This document shows positions 8,819 to 18,668 of a stretch of 64,000 bases of DNA, in pieces (positions within the stretch are counted from its first letter, which is position 1; each line of letters opens with the position of its first letter). The DNA is from Paraniabella defluvii (GTDB lineage Bacteria; Bacteroidota; Bacteroidia; Chitinophagales; Chitinophagaceae), in the NCBI GenBank assembly GCA_019316985.1, contig CP079215.1, positions 1,736,001 through 1,800,000 of the forward strand. Direction: 5' to 3'. Under the pieces are notes generated by a model. The model searched no databases. It had not been told where the DNA came from and saw nothing but the letters and a program-made list of their open reading frames with translations. The translations under genes and the position numbers were made by a program.

Positions 8819-9763
8819 TTATTTAATGTTTTTTACTTTCTCCCAAATCTCGGGAATGCGTTTGATCCAGGCAACCTCTTTCAATTTTTCCTGGCCTCAC
8901 CCACAGGGTACCCAAAATAAACTTTACCTCCGGGTAAGGAAGACGGCACACCGCTCTGCGCATTAATGACAGCGCCGCGCCCTATCGTTAATGTTTTACT
9001 GATACCTACCTGTCCCCAAAGAATTACTTCATCTTCTATTACAGCAGCGCCCGCAATGCCCACCTGTGCGGCAAAAGGCAATTTTTGCCTACTACCGTAT
9101 CATGGCCTATATGCACCTGGTTATCCATTTTAGTGCCTTCACCAATAATAGTATCTCCTGTTACCCCCGGTCTATCGTACAGCCGGCGCCTATTTCAACT
9201 GCATCTTTAATCACCACACGCCCGCAACTGGCCATTCTTTTGTATTGCACATCCCGGTTCGCTTTCTTATTGTAATAAAATGCATCACTACCAATAACAG
9301 TGCCGCTTTGTATTACTACATTGTCTCCGATAATGCAGTGATCTAAAATGGTTACATTCGGAAAAATGGTGCAATTTTTACCAATCACTACGTGGTTACC
9401 CAAATAGGCGTTAGGCATCACTACAGTGCCTTCACCCACAACTGCCGATGCGGCCACTATCTCCATAGACGGTTGAAAAGGGCGATACTGAGCTACTATT
9501 TTAAGATAGGCTTCAAAGGGCTCTTCAACTACCAGCAAGGCCTTACCTTCAGGGAAATCGGTTTCTTTATTAATAATGATAAAACTGGCGGCGGAGTTAA
9601 TGCATTTATCATAATATTTGGGATGATCTACAAATGCGAGGTCGCCTTCTTCTACTACATGAATTTCATTAATACCTGTAGCACTGGCGCCCTCATTGCC
9701 CAAAAGCTTCGCATTGATGAGTGATGCGATTTGCGTGAGAGGAACGGGGTTATCGAACTTCAT
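8819..9763 (-). CDS. lpxD: UDP-3-O-(3-hydroxyacyl)glucosamine N-acyltransferase LpxD
   Basis: LpxD adds the second 3-hydroxyacyl chain in lipid A synthesis in the cytoplasm. The N-terminal uridine-binding domain (LTQIASLINAKLLGNE, VEEGDLAFVDHPKYY) is followed by left-handed beta-helix hexapeptide repeats (VVIGKNCTIFPNVTILDHCIIGDNVVI, GAGCTIDRG). The region with the catalytic histidine reads QVHIGHDTVVG in a shifted frame around 9120. Frames shift near 9165, 9085 and 8888; the last is an A run, and restoring it gives the terminus KLKEVAWIKRIPEIWEKVKNIK. Length (~314 residues) is slightly short for the family. lpxD is not next to lpxA/C/B here. Confidence 0.9.
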
Positions 9764-9776
9764 AAAAACATTTTAT

Positions 9777-9784
9777 CAAACGTA
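9777..9784 (-). promoter_or_regulatory. TAnnTTTG-type -7 element before lpxD
   Basis: On the minus strand this reads TACGTTTG, an exact match to the Bacteroidota -7 consensus TAnnTTTG. It ends 13 nt before the lpxD ATG at 9763. A TTTA about 18 nt further upstream is a weak -33 candidate. Confidence 0.4.
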
Positions 9785-10129
9785 CATGAAATTATTCATC
9801 TGTAAACACTGTATGAACGATATTGAATGAAGTTATTGGTTGTTGCATAACAACAGCAGTGCGCTTTTTATCCCATGAAGGCATCAACGCCAATAAAATT
9901 TTTAAGTATCGGAAACGTAAACGCAGCCCGAGCATATTGTAAAAGAACAATGCTTCTTAAATGTAACAGTAAAGTACATCTTATATAACCAACAGGCTGA
10001 AATTCTTTGTTCATCAGCGTTTCAACGGATCGCCTCTACTCATTTATTGTTCGCATCAGGTATATTATCGCTGATAAAATAACCCCGAAGTTTGTAATCA
10101 CGCAGCGATATCCACAAGTATAAATTTCT

Positions 10130-10264
10130 TTTGTTAATAAAATTTTTTGTAAATAATTTTTGTATCGTTGAAATAATAATTAATATTGTGTCAGGAAATT
10201 TATTTCCTGTACTTACTAACCCATCTATATAAAATATCCCTTCTTCATTTGAAGGGATTTTTTG
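10130..10264 (+). ncRNA. Candidate small RNA with promoter-like elements and terminator
   Basis: The + strand carries, in order, TTTG (10130-10133), AATTTTTG (10155-10162; one mismatch from TAnnTTTG, 21 nt from the first element), a 7-bp hairpin CAGGAAA/TTTCCTG with a 4-nt loop (10192-10209) and an 8-bp terminator hairpin followed by six T. A transcript of roughly 95 nt would start near 10169. No coding frame on this strand explains the terminator. I cannot match it to a known RNA family. The alternative is a terminator left from a decayed gene. Confidence 0.35.
10236..10264 (+). terminator. Intrinsic terminator without an upstream gene
   Basis: Arms ATCCCTTC (10236-10243) and GAAGGGAT (10251-10258) with a 7-nt loop, followed directly by a T run on the + strand. 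The nearest + strand gene upstream ends at 7907, far too distant, which suggests an unannotated short transcript. Confidence 0.7.
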
Positions 10265-10464
10265 TTTTAAGAACTCCTTCATTTCTCACTTCCATACCTG
10301 GCAGCTACGCCGTTTTTCTGACAGAGATACATGCCCCTGTAGCAGAATCAGCAACCTGCAGTAACGTTGTTATCCTGCCTGTTACCCACTCCACGAAACC
10401 AGGCAGCTATAAAAATATACCTGACAGCAGTTTGCAAATATTATCTTTACAATAAAACAGGTAT

Positions 10465-11340
10465 ATGCTCAAATCAATGACAGGCTTTGGCAGGGCAGAG
10501 AAAATCATCGGCCGCAAAACATTTTTGATTGATATAAAATCATTGAATGGAAAGCAATTTGATTTATCGCTAAGGCTACCTGCTATAGTGAAGCCCTTTG
10601 AGTTTGACATACGTAAAGTATTGGCCGAAGGACTTAACAGAGGTAGTGTAGATTGCACCATCAGTCTTAAAGATACCGGAGATGCGAAACCGGTTGTTAT
10701 CAATACTGATCTCGCCAAGGCTTATTATCATTCGCTGGTAAACCTTTCCAACGAATTGGGGATAGATACATCGAATATTTTAAATGCCTTAATCAAGCTA
10801 CCCGAGGTTATCACGCCAAGCAGCGAATCACTGTCTGACGAAGATTGGGTTCAACTTAAATTGTTAATTGGCGAAGCTGTGCACGATTTAAATAAGCACC
10901 GCGCCAATGAGGGCAATATTTTAAAAGAAGAGCTGGAAAAACGCATAGATAACATAGCCGTTCTCCAAACCGAAATCAAACCGTTCGATACACTGAGGCA
11001 GGAAACCATGCGCGAAGGACTGGTTAAATTGCTGGAAGAGAAGGTGGGCAAGGATAACTATGATATTAACCGGCTCGAGCAGGAGCTTATCTATTATATT
11101 GAAAAGATCGATATCACCGAAGAAATGGTGAGATTGAATAATCATTGCAACTACTTCAAAGAGATATTGAACGAGGAAGGGGACAGCAAAGGCAAAAAAC
11201 TTTCCTTTATTTTACAGGAGGTAGGACGCGAAATCAACACCACGGGATCAAAGGCTTATGACTCTGCTATACAAAAAATTGTGGTAATGATGAAGGACGA
11301 ACTGGAAAAAGCAAAAGAACAGGTGCTGAACGTATTGTAA
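10465..11340 (+). CDS. YicC/YloC family endoribonuclease-like protein
   Basis: An intact 291-residue protein with the family's invariant start MLKSMTGFGRAE and IKSLNGKQFDLSLRLP at residues 23-40. The C-terminal DUF1732 domain is seen in DINRLEQELIYYIEKIDITEEMVRLNNH and FILQEVGREINTTGSKA. E. coli YicC is a stress-related endoribonuclease acting with PNPase on RNA such as RyhB; that activity is assumed here by family only. Directly followed by gldH (44 bp), a spacing that suggests co-transcription or a very short promoter. Confidence 0.92.
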   Translation: MLKSMTGFGRAEKIIGRKTFLIDIKSLNGKQFDLSLRLPAIVKPFEFDIRKVLAEGLNRGSVDCTISLKDTGDAKPVVINTDLAKAYYHSLVNLSNELGIDTSNILNALIKLPEVITPSSESLSDEDWVQLKLLIGEAVHDLNKHRANEGNILKEELEKRIDNIAVLQTEIKPFDTLRQETMREGLVKLLEEKVGKDNYDINRLEQELIYYIEKIDITEEMVRLNNHCNYFKEILNEEGDSKGKKLSFILQEVGREINTTGSKAYDSAIQKIVVMMKDELEKAKEQVLNVL

Positions 11341-11360
11341 CATCACTTGCCAACTTCACT

Positions 11361-11368
11361 TACTTTTG
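11361..11368 (+). promoter_or_regulatory. TAnnTTTG-type -7 element before gldH
   Basis: TACTTTTG matches the -7 consensus exactly and ends 16 nt before the GTG start of gldH. No good -33 element lies at the usual distance, so it may be weak or fortuitous. Confidence 0.35.
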
Positions 11369-11384
11369 CAGCAAAGATGTAAGT

Positions 11385-11836
11385 GTGCGCTATTCTTTAT
11401 TTTTTGTTGTAATTATTGTTATTGCCAGCTCCTGCAGGCAGGTAAACGTATACGAGAAGCAGGTAGCGCTTCCCAACCATGAGTGGAAAAGGAGCCAGAA
11501 TGCCGTAATACATTTTGATGTTCCCGATAGCTCCAATCACCAGTTGTACCTGGTAGTAAGGCATACCCAGCAATTCCCTTTCAACAAACTATTAGTAAGG
11601 CTGCTCATACAGGACACGGCAAAACGCACGATCAGCTCTATGCGAATTAATGCACCCTGACCAACAGTGCCGGCAACTGGACCGGGATGCCTATGGACGA
11701 TATATATTATAGCAGGATAAAGATCAATCCGCCGGTTTTCCTCCGCCCGGGGCCTTACCGTTTTGTGCTACAGCATGCCATGAAAGAAGAAAAGCTACCT
11801 TATATATTGAATGTAGGCATTGCATTGAACCAATAA
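11385..11836 (+). CDS. gldH: Gliding motility lipoprotein GldH
   Basis: A ~150-residue lipoprotein with signal peptide and lipobox (FVVIIVIASSC). GldH features seen: VNVYEKQVALPNHEWKRS, NAVIHFDVPDSSNHQLYLVVRHTQQFPFNKL, and after a frameshift near 11655 NSAGNWTGMPMDDIYYSRIKI and PGPYRFVLQHAMKEEKLPYILNVGI. GldH is needed for gliding and type IX secretion in Flavobacterium johnsoniae, although it also occurs in non-gliding members of the phylum. The start is a GTG, the only initiation codon in frame that keeps the whole signal peptide. Confidence 0.88.
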
Positions 11837-11851
11837 TGCCCGGTATAATAT

Positions 11852-12851
11852 ATGGTTATGGAAGAAAGATTAAAGGCCCGCTTAAAAAGAACTACGGTAA
11901 AGTTCTGGATATTGCTGTTCTACATTATAGCGGCATTGGTGTGGTGGTTCATTTCGCTCGAACGGCAGAGCAGGGAAATGTACAATTACCAGCTTAACCA
12001 CCTGAATACGACCATCGACAAGGAAAAAGACCCTGTACAATACCAGGCAGAGCTGAAGAAAACCAAAGAAGACTACCATAGCAATACGATAAAATACGGG
12101 GAGAAGGTATTGTATTTTTGGGCCTTATTATATTGGGTGCCACTTTTGTTTACAGGTCTATGCGACAGCAAAAGCAAATACAGGAGCAGCAGCAAAACTT
12201 CATGATGGCTGTTACCCATGAACTTAAAACGCCTATCGCTATTGCCAAGCTAAACCTGGAAACATTGCTGAAACACCAAAAACTGGATGAACAAAAGCAA
12301 AAAAACTAATTCATGCTTCGTTGGAAGAAACTAAACGACTCGATTTTTTAACAAATAATATATTGGTATCTTCCCAATTGGAAGGAAAGTGGTATAAAAT
12401 AAATAAAGAAGAACTCGATTTCTCCCATCTGCTGGAAGCCAGGGTAGCAGAATTTACCCAACGCTTCCCCGAAAGAACGATAGCAAGCGATATTGAAAAT
12501 GGTATTGACCTAGAAGGAGATCCGCTTTTATTGGAGATACTGGTTAATAACCTGTTGGAAAACGCGTTGAAATATTCAGAAAAAGATGAAGCTGTAAAAG
12601 TAACGCTTCATAAAAACGAGCAGGACATTACCCTGCAGGTAATAGATGAAGGCCCCGGTATTGCAATAGAAGAGCGGAAGAAGATCTTCTCAAAATTCTA
12701 CCGGATAGGAAATGAAGCCACCCGCAAAAAGAAAGGCACAGGTTTAGGCCTCTACCTCTGCCGTAAGATTGCAAAAGATCATAATGCAGACATTTTAATG
12801 ACAAATAACAATGTAAAGGGGAGTATTTTTGCCGTTAGATTTTTTCTTTGA
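11852..12851 (+). CDS. Sensor histidine kinase
   Basis: About 333 residues. One N-terminal membrane helix (VKFWILLFYIIAALVWWFISL) and a second (GLIILGATFVYRSM) enclose a short periplasmic region. Then HisKA with FMMAVTHELKTPIAIAKLN (phosphoacceptor His), and HATPase_c with N box NNLLENALKY, G1 DEGPGIA and G2 GTGLGLYLC. Frames shift near 12115 and 12305. It is 15 bp after gldH and 30 bp before the response regulator. The arrangement and architecture resemble the RprX/RprY systems of Bacteroidota; the signal is unknown. Confidence 0.88.
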
Positions 12852-12881
12852 TACGTTATAACTTGATGAACCTGTATTAGA

Positions 12882-13585
12882 ATGGAAGAAAGAGCCGTAA
12901 ACATATTATTGGTTGAAGATGAAGAAAACCTCCACGAGGCATTAAAGTTAAACCTTGAATTAGAAGACTACCAGGTCACTTCCGCCTATGATGGCAATGA
13001 AGCAATAAAAGCCGTTAAAAACGAATATTTCGACCTGATTATATTAGATGTGATGCTGCCCGAGGTAGATGGCATTGCGGTTGCAGAAACCATTCGCATC
13101 AGCAATAATGAAGTACCCATTTTAATGCTCAGCGCTAAAAATACAAGTGCAGATAAAGTATTAGGATTAAAAAAGGCGCTGACGATTACCTCACCAAACC
13201 CTTTAATCTTGAAGAACTTTTAATACGGGTTCAGAAGCTCATTCAAAAAAATTTAAAGCTGCAGGATAAAAGTACGCTTGGCAACTCTTATTCTTTTGGC
13301 GGAAATGTAATTGATTTTAAAGCCCAGGAGGCCAGCACCAAATATGCCGGCAAAGTGCAGCTGAGTAAGAAAGAGGCAATGCTTTTAAAACTCCTGATCG
13401 AAAATAAAAACGAAGTGGTTACCCGCGAAAAGATACTTCAATATGTATGGGGTTATAACGTATACCCCACTACCCGAACCATCGACAATTTTATCCTGAA
13501 TTTCCGGAAGTATTTTGAAAAAGACAGTCGTAATCCCAAATTCTTCCATTCAGTAAGAGGTGTCGGCTATAAATATTCGGAATAA
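12882..13585 (+). CDS. OmpR-family response regulator
   Basis: The receiver domain has acidic pocket VEDEE at residues 11-15 and phosphoacceptor Asp56 (DLIILDVMLP), with the switch Lys in DDYLTKPF, read after a frameshift near 13172. The C-terminal winged helix (Trans_reg_C) shows LSKKEAMLLKLLIENKNEVVTREKIL, TRTIDNFILNFRKYFE and VRGVGYKY. It is the cognate partner of the adjacent kinase. RprY-like by arrangement. It ends converging on the nitroreductase. Confidence 0.9.
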
Positions 13586-13607
13586 TTATTCATATTGCCG
13601 GCATTTT

Positions 13608-14191
13608 TTAAACAACGCTATATTTTTGGGAAAACTCCGAAAAATGTTTCCTGCTTCTGGGTTGAGTTTCACTTTGTTTGTTCTTTTCGTCTAATATTTC
13701 AGGGTCACCCAGGTATCCCCAGGCGATCATGCAAACGGGCTTCTCATCCTCCGGCAACATCAATGCTGTTTTAACTTTATCGGGAAAGAACCCGCCCATC
13801 GGGTGCGGATAGATACCCATGGACACCCCTGCAAAAACATGCTGGCATTGCTCATACCCAGGTCATGCTCTGCATGAACATTGTCCCTGCCATTTCTTGC
13901 AAATTTTTTACGCGCAATGGCTACCATTAAAACTGCCGCATGCCTGTTCCACCCCTGGTTGCCTTCCATCAGGCAATCCCACAAGGTGTTAAAGCCCGGG
14001 GTACCCTTCATGGCATATACGTATTTCCAGGGCTGCTCATTGCCTGAACTGGCAGCCCAGGACCCTGCTTCGAGTATAGTATGCATATCTGTTTCGCTTA
14101 CGGCCTGATCGGCAAAAGCACGGGGACTCCAACGTTTTTTTATAAGATCGATCACTGGGTACTCAGTACGGGCTTGTTTAATATGAGACAT
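13608..14191 (-). CDS. Nitroreductase family protein
   Basis: A ~194-residue FMN-dependent oxidoreductase of the nitroreductase family. Visible are the FMN-binding RWSPRAFADQAVSE near residue 18, AGSWAASSGNEQPWKYVYA, AEHDLGMSNASMFLQ and, after a frameshift near 13830, the GIYPHPMGGFFPDKV and MIAWGYLGDPE segments. The start chosen (ATG at 14189-14191) lies immediately after the stop of the C45 gene; a longer in-frame start at 14227 would overlap that gene. The C-terminal tail has many charged residues as usual. Substrate not predictable. Confidence 0.85.
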
Positions 14192-14192
14192 A

Positions 14193-15847
14193 CTATTTGT
14201 TTTTACATTTTTCAATTCGGTGTACAATATGATCCTTTTCAGCTACTGTAGCAATTTCCATGCTCAACGCCTTCCGGTAATAAGGCAGCGCTTTTTCATA
14301 TGCTTTCTTTTTGAAATAGTAGTCGCCCGCTGCTACATAACTATTATAATAATTGGGATTATCAGCAACCAGGCTGTCTGGTATCACCGTTCCCCGTCTA
14401 TTACTTGCTGCCTGTTGAACCTGAACTGCTCAAATCGCTTAAAAGCAGGTGTATAAATAAAACTATCCGCTTTAATATTCAGCCCGGCTTCATATATCTC
14501 GCGATTAGTCGTCATGCCTTTTAAGGCGAATACTTTATTCAGATCGTAACATACAAACTGGCCCATTTGCCAGGGAGCAGTGGAAACCCATACCCGTAAT
14601 TTCTGCGGCTCAAATACGATAGCATGGTGAGCGATAAACTGGTTTACCGCTTTTTCATTACCCAGCCCGATGTCAGCATTGTTAATGCCCCTATAATCGC
14701 GCAAAATGTTTATGGTTTTTTGAACCGTGTTGGGGCCATTTTGCTGAAGCAGCTGTGTAAGCCGCTGGTACCGGTATACAGAAGCACTGTTCTGCCTTTG
14801 CTCTACATTGGGCTCACTGTTCCAAAATTGATTGCTTTGAAAATGATTGGTGCACAATATTTCATTTTTATTGGGATCGTATATAGACAAAGAGTCCGGC
14901 GTTTTTTCAATAACCACAGCTTTGTTATCTGTTGCCGAGCCCACTAAAAAAGATTCGCTGACAAACATCTTTCGCTTTTGTGCAATAGCAATAGCTTCTT
15001 TAATATTCTTTGCATATTGAACGATCTCTCTTGCTACCAGACTTACAGGCGTTGCAGATCCGCTGGGAATGCTGCTCTTGGCCGCGTTAATGGTAACCGT
15101 AAGCCCTTTTTCATTCATGCCCGATACCACGCCAATAAAGCCGCCCCAGGTTACACTCATAAATTTATACCCCAACGACGGGTTAACAAACTCCACTATT
15201 TTATTCTTAGCAAAATTATCTCCCACCCAAAAATCGAAATTGCGCCCGATAATCATGGTGCTGTCCTGCGAGGCGCTGCCCCAGGTGCCAAAGGAGGTAC
15301 ATCCCACCAGCATCATATTCTGCAAAGCATGGCCTATGTCGTGCGCTGAGTGGTAATTTAAAATCCGGGAATATTTTGTGCCTATATACTTGTAGCCTTC
15401 GGAGGCGGATTGTGATATACCATAAATCTCCTGCTTATACTCGTTTGTTACATTTTTAGGCAAATCGCGATTAAACCAGCCGATAAAGTACTTTAAAAAA
15501 TGCAGGTAAGATTTCGAAGGGATCATTTTATTGATTTGCTCACTGAAGTAATCCTCCTGCTTCTTAACCAGCTCTTCGCTTAACTTACCATTAACGGTTC
15601 CCAGCTCATACGGCGTTCCTTCTACATACATTTCATAAAGACCGGAATTACTTTTCCGGAACCAGCTGTTTTTAATAGCATACAAACCCGTATCCGGCTC
15701 TTTCCGTTGTAATTGCAAAGCAGATAAATCGCTAACCTTTGGCGGATTGATCTTTGAAACCCAGGCCAGGTAGGCAAACAATAACCCAAAGAGCAATACG
15801 ATCACTCCTGTCACCCGTAAAAACCTTCTCCAGAATCTTTTGCTCAT
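14193..15847 (-). CDS. C45-type autoproteolytic acyltransferase/hydrolase with C-terminal TPR-like segment
   Basis: About 550 residues. One N-terminal membrane anchor (VTGVIVLLFGLLFAYLAWV), then an AAT-like (PF03417) Ntn-hydrolase domain. The likely self-processing site is Gly182-Cys183 in MLVGCTSFGTWGSASQ, followed by IIGRNFDF and WGGFIGVVSGMNEKGLTVT. After a frameshift near 14387 the protein continues into a TPR-like segment (YYNSYVAAGDYYFKKKAYEKALPYYRKAL). Family members transfer or remove acyl groups on amides, as in isopenicillin N acyltransferase. Genes of this type are found in flexirubin clusters, and here it precedes the other pigment genes. The substrate is inferred only. Confidence 0.8.
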
Positions 15848-15911
15848 TTGCTTCTAATAACTGTCTTTAAAAATAGCTCTTACCTCTTTAATAATTATAC
15901 CGTACATATTA

Positions 15912-17427
15912 TCACACTTCTCTTATCCTGTCCAACAGGCTCTCGTCCCCTGTTAATGTAATGCAGGTTAGTACAGCGCTTAACGAGGTTCCCAAAATGC
16001 CATGCAAATTTAAATTCTGTCCCGTTAAAAACAGGTTAGGAATTTTTGTTCTCGGGCTGATCATTGTTTGCAGCGGATCACGGTAGTCTTTTTGTATCCC
16101 GTACATACTGCCTTCTGCGTCGCCGATATAATCCCTGTTCGTAAGGGGTGTAGAAGTATAGTAGCGCTTTACATTTGCCGGTATCAAAGGGAAGCGGTCT
16201 CCTATCAACCGTAATAAAACCTGCGCCTTTTCCTCCTTAAACCGTTCATAAGCAACGCCCCTGTGATGCTCTTTGCCCACCCTGTTATAAGTATGCGCCC
16301 AGTCGCTCACTTCTTCATAACGCATGGGGTCAACACCGAAATGGTAGCCGCAAAGCCCGGGTGTTGCCTGTCTTCTGCAAAATATAATCCATATCCCAGC
16401 GGCCAGTTTTCTTTGGTGTAGTGGTTCAAATGCCATAGCTGTCCCTCTTTGTGAAAATAGTAATTACAATTTTCATAGGGCACCTGGCCTTTTTCAAGAA
16501 CTATGTGAAGCGAAAAAGAAGACACGCTTTGCCGAAGGCCGCCGATTCTCTTTTTGTAAAGGCTTTTTATCAGGGCAGATTGCGTGATCGCCAATGTAGC
16601 CGCAGGATGTATATTCGAAATGAAATAGTTCCCTTCAATCTGCCGGCCATCTTCAGTAAGTACATGAGTTATTTTACCCTGCTGCTCCTGAATGGAAGTT
16701 ACGGTTATGTTCCGGATAATCTCACCTCCGTTTTTACGTATGCCGGCTACGAGTATTTTCGCAATCTGCGATCCGCCGCCAACACACTTCCAGCTGCTTT
16801 CGATATAGCTGTTTGCAATTAATGCATGAACATGGAAAGGTGTGGTATGGCCATCTCCGCATATAACAGGTTATTGCCTGCCAGTACGGCCTGCAATTTT
16901 TTATTGGGTGTAAAAGAAGCAATCACCGATGCGGCATTTTCATTATTACCTTTGTATATCTCCTTTGTTTGAGATTGTAACCTGAGACTATATAAAGGGA
17001 AAGAACGACAAACTTCCCGGATCTTTTGGCAGTAGGCAATGATCCCATGCTTTTCTTCAGGAAAATCCTGTATCAGGTTCTGCTGAAAAGCCGTATATCC
17101 CTGCGCATGACTATATACATTATCGTCTCCTTCAAGCAGGATCCGATCGAAGCGCTCATCCATTCTTTCCAGCTTTAGTTGTTCCATCAATCCTGCATAC
17201 CGGAATATCTGGTAAAGCGTTTGCCCTTTTTCCAGGCCTCCGATATAATGCACTCCGGTATCAAATAGCCGCTTATCACGGGAAAAAGTTTGCAGGTTGC
17301 CGCCAAATTGCTTATTCTTTTCCAGCAAACACACGCTCATGCCACGCATAGCCAGGAAGTTGGCACAAAGCAATCCTCCCAGGCCACTCCCTATTATAAT
17401 TACATCATATTTTTTGCCGGTAGCCAT
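15912..17427 (-). CDS. FAD-dependent CrtI/phytoene-desaturase-like oxidoreductase
   Basis: About 500 residues. The dinucleotide fold is YDVIIIGSGLGGLLCANFLAMRG with Glu in LLEKNKQFGGNLQTF; DTGVHYIGG follows as in carotenoid/retinol desaturases. After shifts near 16850 and 16340 come GGGSQIAKILVAGIRKNGGEI and the C-terminal FAD motif NLFLTGQNLNLHGILGTSLSAVLTC. The start is set at MATGKK (17427), 14 codons inside a longer frame, because it places a normal Rossmann fold at residue ~6. It is a plausible redox-tailoring enzyme of polyene chains in flexirubin-type clusters, which is inference from context. Confidence 0.82.
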
Positions 17428-17489
17428 TAAATGAGCAAAATTCGTAGAAAACAAATTGTTTTTTAACAAAAACGCAAAAGGAATCTTAT

Positions 17490-17497
17490 TAACTTTG
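17490..17497 (+). promoter_or_regulatory. TAnnTTTG-type -7 element before the metal locus
   Basis: TAACTTTG is an exact -7 consensus match ending 8 nt before the ATG at 17506, which would give an almost leaderless mRNA. It sits in the divergent gap to the FAD oxidoreductase. Confidence 0.35.
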
Positions 17498-17505
17498 CCG
17501 TGCAG

Positions 17506-17896
17506 ATGAAAAAAATAATGCTGTTCATATTAATATCCTGCTATATGCTGATGACCACTGGTGTGGTGGCAGTGTCGCATTATTGTATGGACAGGTTAGC
17601 ATCTGTTAGTCTGTTTGCCTCAGAAAAAAAAAAAAAAATGCGGCAAATGCGGAATGGAAAAACAGCAGCACAGCTGCTGCAACGACCAGGAAACACTGTT
17701 GAAGGGAGATGCAGGCCATAATAAAACTCCTTTTTACGCATATAACCTCCCGGCAATAGATGAAATGCCGGTAATTGTTACCGATTTTTTGCTGACAACT
17801 CTTTTTAATGGTAATAACCACTTAGACAATCAAAGTCATTCTCCGCCCTTGCCGGACAATAATTTGTACCTGGCTAATAATGTTTTCAGAATATAG
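17506..17896 (+). CDS. HYC_CC_PP family protein (metal-locus small secreted protein)
   Basis: About 130 residues. A signal-like helix (IMLFILISCYMLMTTGVVAV) is followed by SHYCMD, then after a run of 15 A (17624-17638) by KCGKCGMEKQQHSCCND, and near the end SHSPPLPDN. HYC, CC and PP in this order define the family named after them, which is found next to HMA-domain proteins in Bacteroidota. The frame changes at the A run. Cys/His content suggests metal binding, probably periplasmic or inner membrane. First of four genes in the metal locus. Confidence 0.75.
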
Positions 17897-18012
17897 AATA
17901 GTTGCATCCCATGCGTACTATCGGGTATGCCTGGGATTATTGTGCTTCCGCGTTGCTATATATCAATAGCGGCCATTACTATTATTCTATTTATATTTTT
18001 AAAACAAATACA

Positions 18013-18443
18013 ATGAAAACATTACAATTATTTCTTTTAGCCTGTTTATTTACCTTGGTTTCAAATAATGATGCCGTGGCACAATCTAAAAAACGGAAAC
18101 ATTTGACGTTTCTGGTAACTGCGGCATGTGCAAATCGAACATTGAAAAAGCCGCAAAATCTGCAGGCGCTTCTTATGCCGCATGGGATGTAGATTCAAAA
18201 AAGCTGACCGTTAAGTTTGCCAACAATACGAATACCGCAAAAATTCAGCAAAAAATTGCCGAAGCCGGTTATGATAACGCAGGCGTTAAAGCTTCTGATG
18301 CGTCTTACAATAAGCTGCACGGATGTTGCCAGTATGAAAGGAAGGCCATAAGCGCCAAAGAAAAAGCAGACTGCTGCAGCAACCCGGCAGAACAGGCTTG
18401 TTGTAAAGAGTCTCCGGCTAAAGACTGCTGTAAAAAGTCATAG
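18013..18443 (+). CDS. Periplasmic heavy-metal-associated (HMA) domain protein with Cys-rich tail
   Basis: About 143 residues: signal peptide (MKTLQLFLLACLFTLVSNNDAVAQ), then an HMA/MerP-like fold, with the metal motif GNCGMCKSNIEKAAK spanning a frameshift near 18100. The fold ends near residue 90 (KIAEAGYDNAGVK). The C-terminus has paired cysteines (GCCQYE, DCCSNPAEQACCK, KDCCKKS), an unusual multi-Cys tail. It probably chelates copper or mercury in the periplasm; the metal itself cannot be read. The small gap after it (18444-18668) has no supported gene. Confidence 0.82.
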
Positions 18444-18668
18444 GTTATCATAGTGTCATTAATTTAAGAACGTATCGTATTGCATACCCCGGGCTTAAGA
18501 ACGCCGGATGCAACCACAATAAGGCTTCTTAAGTTAATGACATTAACCCTATTCTATTCATTATCGTTGTTGGGTAAACAGGCGAATATTTTCGGGGCAG
18601 AGACAGCTGTTCCACTCCGGAATTATTTCTGCTTTCCATACCCTGCAATGTTTACAAAATATTGAACA

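Larger units (their letters stand above)
9785..10464. other. 680-bp AT-rich intergenic region
   Basis: This lies between the divergent lpxD and YicC genes. I see no convincing protein gene. An 80-codon minus-strand frame (10040-10282) has low-complexity composition and no recognisable family. The region holds a possible small RNA with its own terminator around 10165-10264, described separately, and a short palindrome GTTGTTGCATAACAAC near 9838. The last 60 bases must carry the YicC promoter; TATCTTTA near 10440 is one mismatch from the -7 consensus. Confidence 0.5.

Noticed and set aside
10040..10282. 80-codon minus-strand frame between lpxD and the YicC gene
   Set aside because: Low-complexity I/K/N/F composition, no recognised family, and it overlaps the terminator and hairpin region; not reported as a gene.
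9785..10464. tRNA or known structured RNA in the 680-bp gap
   Set aside because: No cloverleaf with CCA-type acceptor or T-loop motif seen; only the short hairpins described were found.
18444..18668. Possible short gene or remnant between the two HMA genes (a 61-codon frame at 18480-18665)
   Set aside because: The frame has no recognisable motif or plausible start context, and the translated text does not resemble the missing part of any neighbour.
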